Below are positions 1-5,409 of a stretch of DNA of 9,123 nucleotides, one piece after another. The DNA lies in contig JAEDMC010000124.1 of assembly GCA_016303225.1 (NCBI GenBank), forward strand, positions 1-9,123. Reading direction: 5' to 3'. The stretch is from Kiritimatiellia bacterium (lineage in GTDB: Bacteria; Verrucomicrobiota; Kiritimatiellia; RFP12; UBA1067). The position numbers were made by a program, and so were the translations under genes. Position 1 is the stretch's first letter, and each line of letters opens with the position of its first letter. The notes beneath the pieces were generated by a model, which saw nothing but the letters and a program-made list of their open reading frames with translations, was not told where the DNA came from and did no database searches.

Positions 1-64
1 CGACGGGCTTTTGTGTGTCAGCCCAGAGGGCTCGGCTGGACGGGACGACAAGCCGATGTTCCAG

Positions 65-88
65 CGCAGAAAACCGCGCTTTTCAGCG
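65..88. other. 24-bp imperfect palindrome downstream of tetR
   Basis: Arms CGC-A-GAAAA (65-73) and TTTTC-A-GCG (80-88) pair except at one A/A position around a 6-nt centre CCGCGC. It is about 60 bp past the tetR stop, where a terminator would be expected, but neither strand has the T-run that normally follows an intrinsic terminator hairpin. It may aid transcript ending or stability; that is inference. Confidence 0.3.
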
Positions 89-103
89 GCTATGAAAAAT
101 CAG

Positions 104-133
104 GGATAAGCGTGGGCTACTGGCGGATAAGCG
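104..133. repeat. Pair of GGATAAGCG direct repeats, 21-bp period
   Basis: GGATAAGCG occurs at 104-112 and again at 125-133, in register at 21 bp, i.e. two helical turns, in the non-coding tail after tetR. Such spacing can indicate a paired protein-binding site, but with only two copies chance is not excluded. No gene was found in 1-147; nearer the edge a small hairpin AGCCC/GGGCT (20-32) competes with GGGCT/AGCCC (5-24). Confidence 0.3.
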
Positions 134-147
134 CTGTCATTTTTCCG

Positions 148-747
148 TCACTTCCAAATCGTCAGGGCGCGAATGACGTCGGAAAAACGCTCCTTTGCAG
201 CAGTCGCGTTATATTCCGTGCCAATCACGATGCGCATGGCGCAGGACTCGAACTGCGCGTATATGGCATCCGAAATGCGATCGACGACGAGAATGCCGGG
301 GATCTCGTCCTTTTCGAGGGCATGCTCGATCAGAAGCCGGATGGCTTGCCGCGTCCCTGAGGTAAAGTGACTGATGTTCGAATCCATCGAAGCGCCGGAC
401 CGGACCATGCCGACGACAAAATCGAAGACCGCAACCAGAAACTCCTTATTCGCAAACATCACGTCCGCCACCGTATGGCAGACGCCTTCAAGCTTCTGCA
501 TGTTTTTCGCGCGGGACGCCATAATCTTCGTACAGCGCTTCTCGATCACGTCCGTCACGGAAAGGATCGCCGCATCCATCACCTCGCGCTTGGAGCAGAA
601 GTAGCGGTAGAGAACCGTCCGCGAGATTCCGGCCGCAGCCGCGATCATAATCAGCGACACGTTGTCGTAACCGACCTGAGAGAAGAGACGGATCGCCTTC
701 TCGGCAATCTCCCGCTTGCGCTGCTCGTGATCAACCTTCTTAGCCAT
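148..747 (-). CDS. TetR/AcrR-family transcriptional regulator
   Basis: This 199-residue protein has the size and layout of a TetR-family one-component regulator. An N-terminal helix-turn-helix spans about residues 5-52; the turn and recognition helix read ISRTVLYRYF followed by SKREVMDAAI, the usual TetR signature. The remaining ~140 residues are a helical ligand/dimerisation domain with no sequence clue to the ligand. I start at the ATG at 747 because the frame can only extend upstream through a TTG at 795 lying inside the radical SAM coding region. From 747 the gene overlaps the radical SAM stop by 8 nt (ATGGCTAA), which suggests translational coupling. The nearest AAGGA is about 18 nt upstream, too far for a good ribosome site. 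An extended -10 promoter (798-808) and a GCGAA/TTCGC dyad (771-792) lie just upstream, so separate transcription and autoregulation are plausible. Its target is unknown; the adjacent radical SAM gene or its own promoter are natural guesses. Family call is firm. Confidence 0.93.
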   Translation of the reverse strand: MAKKVDHEQRKREIAEKAIRLFSQVGYDNVSLIMIAAAAGISRTVLYRYFCSKREVMDAAILSVTDVIEKRCTKIMASRAKNMQKLEGVCHTVADVMFANKEFLVAVFDFVVGMVRSGASMDSNISHFTSGTRQAIRLLIEHALEKDEIPGILVVDRISDAIYAQFESCAMRIVIGTEYNATAAKERFSDVIRALTIWK

Positions 748-2206
748 AGGTATAAGACAATTCGTTCCTTGCGAACTTAGATTTGCATTCGCCAACCATT
801 ATACCAAACTTACCCGGCTTTTTGGCTATCGGCGAATGAACCGTCAGCGCGAAACGGTGCCAGAAGCAGGACTGAACCAGGCCCTTCTTTGCAAGTCCCT
901 TCACATAGCGCTCGGCCTCACGTTGCTCCGCCTTCGTCTCCGTCGGAAAATCATACATGAGATACGCGTGCACGAAGATCTTCGCCGCCTTAAGCGCCTT
1001 CAGCACCTTCTCGGCGGACGCAAGCGTAATGCCCTTGTTCATCAGCTTGAGGAGCCTGTCGTTCGCACATTCGAGTCCGCCCGTCACCGCAATGCAGCCC
1101 GCCTTTGCCATCAGCTTGCACAAGGCCGGCGTGAACGCCGTGTCAAAGCGGATATTCCCCCACCACTCGCAAACGAACTTACGGCGGATGATTTCCTCGC
1201 AAACGCCACGGACCAAAGCCGGAGGCATAGCTTCGTCAACAAAATGGAATCGCGTTCCAAGCTCCTCCATCGCATCGACAATCGCAACGGGGTCGGGCAT
1301 TCGAAAGCAGCCTATGTATGGGAGAACGACATCGCAGAACGCACACTTGTGCCAGTAGCACCCCCGCGCCATCACGAGCTTCACCCACTTGCCGGAATTC
1401 CAGAGGTTGGTGACGAAGTTGTCGGTCTCCACCACGTCGAAGTACTCGTTCCAGTCGATGCCGCGATACGAGGGTCGGACAAACGCGGGAACATCATCAG
1501 CAAAATGTCCATACCCTTCATCCAACTGGAACTCGTCGAAGTACTTGTACGGCCGCTTGTCCGTCATGTCCCTGAGTTCGGTATTCACGTACCCGCCGCC
1601 AATGAGCAGCCTGACGCCCGGGTAGTGCTTTTTCACGTACTTCGCGATCTTGAACGCGGCGACGAGCGTCCCGGGGAACGGACACGTCACGCCGACCACG
1701 GTCGGCTTCACCTCGTCCATCGCCGCCTTGAGATGGCGTTCGAGCGGCTTGTCGATGACACCGCGGCGGTTGACGAGCTTGACGAGCTTCCCGAAGTCGT
1801 CGACCACGCGGCACTTCGCCTCTGCATAGCGCGAGAAACCGAATTCCGGGTCGATGTTGTCTCGGATCCAGATCGCCAGCTCGTCGATGACCTCGCTCGC
1901 CTCACGCTTCGCTTCCAGCGGCGCAGGACCGCCCAGGAACTCCAGCAACTCGTCCGTCATCTCGTCGCCGTACTCGAGCAGAATGTCCCGCACGACCTTG
2001 ATCGACAAATCGCGCTGATGGACGTCGACGCCTTTCGACTCCAGAAACCCCGTCAGGTGCATCGTCGCCGGATACGGCGTGTTCGTCTGCAGCAGCGGCG
2101 GCGTCAGCAACAATATTCTCTGCTTATTCAGGGACTGAACACCATCGGCCCGTGCTTGCGCACAGGCCGACTCGAGCTCGGACGTTGTCCTGATCAGGTC
2201 GTCCAT
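740..2206 (-). CDS. B12-binding-type radical SAM protein of unknown function
   Basis: A 488-residue protein. Residues ~28-260 resemble the Rossmann-like B12-binding N-terminal region of radical SAM enzymes: a first strand RILLLTPP (30-37), a second strand VVGVTCPFP (170-178) and a glycine-rich strand LLIGGGYVN near 205. The radical SAM domain follows, with its 4Fe-4S cysteines at C283, C288 and C291 (GCYWHKCAFCD). Their spacing is CX4CX2C, not the common CX3CX2C. Further support is HFVDEAMPP after the cluster and TGGLECANDRLLKLMNKGI, typical of the GLE(S/C)xxDRxLKxMNKG region. The ATG at 2206 shares its A with the icd stop (TAATG), with no good Shine-Dalgarno, so reinitiation after icd is likely. 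An in-frame start at 2245 would lie deep inside icd and is rejected. The protein ends shortly after an HSP motif; as I recall the family, homologues often run on, so it may be C-terminally short. Substrate and reaction cannot be read from the sequence. Confidence 0.9.
   Translation of the reverse strand: MDDLIRTTSELESACAQARADGVQSLNKQRILLLTPPLLQTNTPYPATMHLTGFLESKGVDVHQRDLSIKVVRDILLEYGDEMTDELLEFLGGPAPLEAKREASEVIDELAIWIRDNIDPEFGFSRYAEAKCRVVDDFGKLVKLVNRRGVIDKPLERHLKAAMDEVKPTVVGVTCPFPGTLVAAFKIAKYVKKHYPGVRLLIGGGYVNTELRDMTDKRPYKYFDEFQLDEGYGHFADDVPAFVRPSYRGIDWNEYFDVVETDNFVTNLWNSGKWVKLVMARGCYWHKCAFCDVVLPYIGCFRMPDPVAIVDAMEELGTRFHFVDEAMPPALVRGVCEEIIRRKFVCEWWGNIRFDTAFTPALCKLMAKAGCIAVTGGLECANDRLLKLMNKGITLASAEKVLKALKAAKIFVHAYLMYDFPTETKAEQREAERYVKGLAKKGLVQSCFWHRFALTVHSPIAKKPGKFGIMVGECKSKFARNELSYTYG
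771..792. promoter_or_regulatory. Candidate TetR operator dyad
   Basis: A 22-bp imperfect dyad with arms GCGAA (771-775) and TTCGC (788-792), matching at 7 of 11 positions per half, lies directly downstream of the tetR -10 element, around the expected transcription start. This is a usual place for a TetR-family autorepression site. A further copy of the arm, GGCGAATG at 831-838, forms a perfect 8-bp inverted repeat with CATTCGCC at 786-793, so the -10 element is flanked on both sides. All of it is within radical SAM coding sequence. Operator function is inference. Confidence 0.3.
798..808 (-). promoter_or_regulatory. Extended -10 element upstream of tetR
   Basis: TTTGGTATAAT, identical over 11 bases to the icd promoter element, lies inside the 3' end of the radical SAM gene (codons for the FGIM stretch). 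It uses codons GGT and ATA, which look uncommon for this GC-rich window. Transcription would start near 791, giving a leader of about 44 nt before the tetR ATG at 747. No clear -35 box is present. Coincidence with coding sequence is possible, but the exact match to the icd element makes a real promoter more likely than not. Confidence 0.5.
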
Positions 2207-3429
2207 TACATCGCCGCGGCGAGGGCGTTGCCGAACGCGGAGCACTTCACCTCGGTCGCGCCCTCCATCTGGCGGGCGAAGTCGTAGGTGACCGTCTTCG
2301 CGGCAATGACCTTGTCCATCGCGGCGATGATCTTGTCCGCCGCCTCGGTCCAGCCCATGTAGCGGAGCATCATCTCGCCGGAGAGGATGAGCGAGCCCGG
2401 GTTCACCTTGTCGAGTCCCGCGTACTTCGGCGCCGTGCCATGCGTCGCCTCGAAGACCGCCACGCCCGTCTGGTAGTTGATGTTCGCGCCCGGCGCGATG
2501 CCGATGCCGCCCACGGTCGCCGCGAGCGCGTCAGAGACGTAGTCACCGTTGAGGTTCAGCGTCGCGATCACGTCGTACTCTGCCGGACGCGTCAGGATCT
2601 GCTGCAGGAACGCATCGCAGATGCAGTCCTTAACGACAATGGTGTTGCCTGTCTTCGGATTCTTGAACTCGCACCACGGGCCCTTGTCGATCAGCGTCGC
2701 GCCGTACTCGCGCTGCGCCAACTTGTAGCCCCAGTCGCGGAATCCGCCCTCGGTGAACTTCTGGATGTTGCCCTTGTGAACGAGCGTCACCGACTTGCGG
2801 TCATTCGCAATCGCATAGTCGAGCGCCGCCTTCACGAGACGCTCCGTACCCTCGACCGAGACCGGCTTGATGCCGATCGACGCCGTCTTCGGGAAGCGGA
2901 TCTTCTTGACGCCCATCTCGCCCAAGAGAAACGCCTTCACCTTCTCGACCTCGGGCGTACCGTTCATCCACTCGATGCCCGCGTAGATGTCCTCCGTGTT
3001 CTCGCGGAAGATCACCATGTCCGTAAGCTCCGGACGCTTCACCGGGGACGGCACGCCCTTGAACCAGCGGACCGGCCGCAGGCACACATAGAGGTCAAGC
3101 TCCTGACGCATCGCCACGTTGATGGAGCGGATGCCGCCGCCGACCGGAGTCGTCAAGGGTCCCTTGATGCTGACAAGATTCTCGCGGCACGCGTCCAGCG
3201 TCGCCTGCGGCAGCCACTCGCCCGTCGCCTTAAAAGCCTTCTCGCCGGCAAGGACTTCCAGCCACTCGATCTTGCGCTTGCCGCCGTAGGCCTTCTCGAC
3301 CGCCGCGTTCCACACGGTCATCGCCGCGCGGGTGATGTCCGGACCCGTGCCGTCACCCTCGATGAAAGGAATAATCGGATTCTCGGGAACGCACAGCTTC
3401 CCGCCCTGCATGGTAATCTTTTCGCTCAT
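2206..3429 (-). CDS. icd: NADP-dependent isocitrate dehydrogenase
   Basis: A 407-residue enzyme closely resembling E. coli Icd along its whole length. It oxidatively decarboxylates isocitrate to 2-oxoglutarate in the cytosolic TCA cycle. Visible landmarks are the N-terminal IPFIEGDGTGPD segment, the isocitrate-binding region GGGIRSINVAMRQ with S102, N104 and R108 (S102 matches the serine phosphorylated by AceK in E. coli), R118, R142, Y149, and the C-terminal block GTAPKYAGLDKVNP. K335, Y336, V342, Y382 and R386 match the E. coli NADP-selecting residues K344, Y345, V351, Y391 and R395, so NADP is the expected cofactor. I choose the ATG at 3429; a TTG two codons upstream is possible but lies where the transcript probably begins. 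There is no Shine-Dalgarno, and a TATAAT ends 7 nt upstream of the ATG, suggesting leaderless translation. The stop overlaps the radical SAM start by one base. It is the first gene of its unit. Confidence in family and cofactor is high. Confidence 0.97.
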   Translation of the reverse strand: MSEKITMQGGKLCVPENPIIPFIEGDGTGPDITRAAMTVWNAAVEKAYGGKRKIEWLEVLAGEKAFKATGEWLPQATLDACRENLVSIKGPLTTPVGGGIRSINVAMRQELDLYVCLRPVRWFKGVPSPVKRPELTDMVIFRENTEDIYAGIEWMNGTPEVEKVKAFLLGEMGVKKIRFPKTASIGIKPVSVEGTERLVKAALDYAIANDRKSVTLVHKGNIQKFTEGGFRDWGYKLAQREYGATLIDKGPWCEFKNPKTGNTIVVKDCICDAFLQQILTRPAEYDVIATLNLNGDYVSDALAATVGGIGIAPGANINYQTGVAVFEATHGTAPKYAGLDKVNPGSLILSGEMMLRYMGWTEAADKIIAAMDKVIAAKTVTYDFARQMEGATEVKCSAFGNALAAAM

Positions 3430-3436
3430 AGGCAAT

Positions 3437-3447
3437 ATTATACCAAA
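3437..3447 (-). promoter_or_regulatory. Extended -10 promoter of icd-radical SAM-tetR
   Basis: The coding strand reads TTTGGTATAAT: a perfect TATAAT (3442-3437) preceded by TGG, i.e. the TGn extended -10 element. No convincing -35 box stands at 16-18 bp. The hexamer ends 7 nt before the icd ATG at 3429, so a start point 6-8 nt downstream would fall on or next to the A of the ATG, giving a leaderless mRNA. The region is noticeably AT-rich against its surroundings. The identical 11-mer occurs at 798-808. Confidence 0.7.
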
Positions 3448-3489
3448 TCAACTGCCGAACCGTTTTGCGACCTGCGCCTTCTTGCCCAT
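3448..3489 (-). other. 13-codon mini-ORF between lpxC-like gene and icd
   Basis: The gap between the LpxC-like stop and the icd promoter contains an ATG (3489) that opens a 13-residue frame, MGKKAQVAKRFGS, closing with TGA at 3450-3448, four nt after the LpxC-like stop (TGA, ATC, then ATG). The peptide is basic. Only a weak GAGATC lies upstream, and no family is recognised. It could be a chance frame, a remnant of a longer gene, or a short translated peptide. Confidence 0.15.
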
Positions 3490-3493
3490 GATC

Positions 3494-4519
3494 TCAGACG
3501 CGGGCCAGGAGGTCGTTGCGGTAGAGCGCGCGGATGGCGTCGCAGTCCTGCGTGTGTCCGGCGCGGTAGCTGACCACTGTGCCGCAGAAGCGGTGCTCGC
3601 CGATGAGGGCGATTGCGGCCATCAGGTCGAGAGTCGCACGGTGCCAGACCGGCTCGAGGAACTTCTCGCCGACCTGGAAACGCGGCTCGGTGTAGAACTT
3701 CTTGCGTCCGTGGATGAGGATGTTCCGCTCGTTGTAGCCCCAATTGCGCGTGGCGGCGAAAAGCTTGCCGATGGTCTTCGCGAGAAGGAACTGCTTGCGC
3801 GTCGCGTTCGTGCGCGCAAGCGACGCATAGGTGAACGTCTCCGGCGTCACATCAAAGAGAACGCGCTGGTCACCGATCACGGTGTTCCACGAAATCGCGC
3901 AGTCGATACGCAGGTTCTTCTCGCCGTTCTCCGCCGGCAGGAACAGGAGAAAATCGCCTCGCTTGCCGCCGAAGGCAACCGGCTCCTTCACCGTCACGTA
4001 GGTCGCCGGATCGGACGTCTCCACGATGCCGGTGTCGTTCATCGCGTGAACAAGCGGATGGGACGACTGGTCGAAAAGCGGCGGGTCTCCCGAATTGACC
4101 TTGACGAGCACGTTGTCGACGCCGAGTCCGCACTTGAGCGCGATGATGTGCTCGACCATCCGCAGGTAGTTGTGCGGCGAGCCGCTGCGAAGGACGAGGT
4201 TCTGCGCGCTCGTCCAGAGGTTGGCAATGTCGACTTTCGTGTCCAGCTGCTCGGGCTGATCCAACCGACGGATCCACCAGCCCGGCTTCTCGCTCGGGGC
4301 GAACGTCAGCTCCTGATGCTCCTTCCCGTAGAAGGTCCCGATGCCCGCGACCTGCGCCTCGCCCTTAAGCGTCTGACGGTTGGACGGGAACGCCGACGTC
4401 CCCTCCGGCGCAAGGCGCACCTCGTCGATCGGCTGAATCTTGAACCGGTCGTAGGCGGTGCGAACGGACGCTTCGCTGCCGATGACGATCTTGCCGATTT
4501 TGTAGTCAGGCATGTCCAT
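3494..4519 (-). CDS. LpxC-like UDP-3-O-acyl-GlcNAc deacetylase, divergent active site
   Basis: A 341-residue protein with an LpxC fold signature. LpxC removes the acetyl group from UDP-3-O-acyl-GlcNAc, the committed step of lipid A synthesis, using zinc. After a ~48-residue N-terminal extension come TLKGEAQVAGIGTFYGKEHQ (50-69, like the LpxC N-terminus), MVEHIIALKCGLGVDN (121-136, containing the E-H pair E123/H124), DPPLFDQSSHPLV (145-157; LpxC has a DGS here), and near the C-terminus WHRATLDLMAAIALIG (292-307) and SYRAGH (317-322, matching the catalytic His of SGH). The usual HxxxDxxGD zinc/catalytic motif is not intact: H293 is five residues before D298 instead of four, and the position of the second Asp is A302. 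It may be a paralogue with reduced or different activity. Start: ATG at 4519 with GGAG about 10 nt upstream; an ATG at 4513 is possible. It follows rfbD after 4 nt, consistent with an envelope-polysaccharide role. Confidence 0.75.
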   Translation of the reverse strand: MDMPDYKIGKIVIGSEASVRTAYDRFKIQPIDEVRLAPEGTSAFPSNRQTLKGEAQVAGIGTFYGKEHQELTFAPSEKPGWWIRRLDQPEQLDTKVDIANLWTSAQNLVLRSGSPHNYLRMVEHIIALKCGLGVDNVLVKVNSGDPPLFDQSSHPLVHAMNDTGIVETSDPATYVTVKEPVAFGGKRGDFLLFLPAENGEKNLRIDCAISWNTVIGDQRVLFDVTPETFTYASLARTNATRKQFLLAKTIGKLFAATRNWGYNERNILIHGRKKFYTEPRFQVGEKFLEPVWHRATLDLMAAIALIGEHRFCGTVVSYRAGHTQDCDAIRALYRNDLLARV

Positions 4520-4523
4520 AAGC

Positions 4524-5372
4524 TCAAAACTCCGTCTTAACGAATTCCGCCAGCGCATCCTGCCATTTCGGCGTCCGATAGCCGAGGAGATTGAGAACGC
4601 TCTTCTTGAGCGCCGAATTGTGCGGACGCGGCGCGGGACGCGAAAACTCCTCCGTCGCGCAGGGCACGACCTCGCGCTTCAGCCCCAACAGCCGAAACAG
4701 TTCGACCGTCAGGTCATACCAGGTGCACTGGTCTTCGCACGTGCCGTGAACGATGCCGGAGACATCCGACTTCGTCATCAGGAACTTGATGACATCCGCC
4801 ACCGTCTTCGTCGACGTCGGGTTGCCGCGCTGGTCGTTGACGACCTTGAGCGGCGCACCCTCCTGCGCGCCGAGCTTCGCCATCGTGTGGACGAACGAGG
4901 GACCGCCCGCGCCGTACAGCCAGGCGATGCGGATGATGACCGCCTCGGGAAGCAGCATCTGGATCATCTGCTCGCCGGCGAACTTCGACGCGCCGTAGAC
5001 CGTACGGGGACGGGGAATGTCCGTCTCGCTCCACGCCCACGGCTCCCGCGGCGGTTCGCCGGAGAAGACATAGTCCGTCGAAATGGCGAAAAGCCGCGCA
5101 CCGCAGGCCTTCGCCGCAAGCGCCACGTTACGCGAGCCGTCTTCGTTCAGCCTGAACGCGAGATCGCGATTCGTCTCGCAGTCGTCGACCTTCGTCATCG
5201 CCGCGCAATGGACGATCAGCTCCGGCTTCGCCTCGCAAACCTTGGCGACAAAGCCCGTGTCGTCGGTAATGTCCCACTCCGGCAGGTCTGCAACGATGAT
5301 CTCATGCCCGGCGAGCTCCCTTTGCAGGGTCCTCCCCAACATCCCCTTTCCGCCTGTAATCAGAATCTTCAT
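4524..5372 (-). CDS. rfbD: dTDP-4-dehydrorhamnose reductase (RmlD/RfbD family)
   Basis: A 282-residue extended short-chain dehydrogenase of RmlD type and normal length. RmlD reduces dTDP-4-dehydro-L-rhamnose to dTDP-L-rhamnose, the last step of rhamnose donor synthesis for O-antigen or other surface glycans. The NAD(P)-binding motif TGGKGMLG is at residues 6-13. The STDYVFSG strand (98-105) and YGASK (Y126, K130) supply the Thr/Tyr/Lys catalytic set. IRIAWLYG (147-154) and the later TSTKTVADVI segment are typical of the family. The ATG at 5372 is preceded by GAGAGG with 5-nt spacing, a good ribosome site. That site directly abuts a heptad DNA repeat filling the short gap after yihY. No rmlA, rmlB or rmlC lies in the window, so the rest of the pathway must be encoded elsewhere, or the protein acts on a related nucleotide sugar. 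It sits 4 nt upstream of the LpxC-like gene, so the two are probably cotranscribed. Confidence 0.92.
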   Translation of the reverse strand: MKILITGGKGMLGRTLQRELAGHEIIVADLPEWDITDDTGFVAKVCEAKPELIVHCAAMTKVDDCETNRDLAFRLNEDGSRNVALAAKACGARLFAISTDYVFSGEPPREPWAWSETDIPRPRTVYGASKFAGEQMIQMLLPEAVIIRIAWLYGAGGPSFVHTMAKLGAQEGAPLKVVNDQRGNPTSTKTVADVIKFLMTKSDVSGIVHGTCEDQCTWYDLTVELFRLLGLKREVVPCATEEFSRPAPRPHNSALKKSVLNLLGYRTPKWQDALAEFVKTEF

Positions 5373-5381
5373 CGGAACCTC

Positions 5382-5409
5382 TCAGGACTTTAGACCTTAG
5401 ACTTTAGAC
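5382..5409. repeat. 7-bp tandem repeat across the yihY stop codon
   Basis: On the plus strand the units are TTTAGAC (5389-5395), CTTAGAC (5396-5402) and TTTAGAC (5403-5409), preceded by a degenerate fourth unit (5382-5388). On the coding strand this is GTCTAAA repeated. The array encodes the last residues of YihY and provides its TAA (5397-5399), then fills most of the 24-nt gap up to the rfbD Shine-Dalgarno. Period and placement parallel the heptad array in ileS, though the unit sequence differs. Confidence 0.85.

Noticed and set aside
13..360. 115-codon plus-strand frame entering tetR from the left edge
   Set aside because: Two thirds is antisense to tetR; the rest has no recognisable protein features.
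2211..2222. Perfect 12-bp palindrome TCGCCGCGGCGA at the icd 3' end
   Set aside because: It lies in the alanine-rich last codons of icd, has no loop for a stable hairpin, and is readily explained by GC-rich Ala codons.
2206..2245. Earlier in-frame start for the radical SAM gene at 2245
   Set aside because: It would overlap icd by 40 nt and add 13 Arg-rich residues; the TAATG start at 2206 is the natural coupled start.
836..2287. 483-codon plus-strand frame opposite the radical SAM gene
   Set aside because: Composition is the same R/H/L-rich shadow type, and it crosses from the radical SAM gene into icd on the other strand.
2440..3573. 377-codon plus-strand frame opposite icd
   Set aside because: Shadow of a firmly identified icd; no domain signature and no ribosome site that would argue for it.
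5397..5409. Possible intrinsic terminator between yihY and rfbD
   Set aside because: The sequence is a 7-bp direct repeat, not an inverted repeat, and has no stem-loop followed by T-run.
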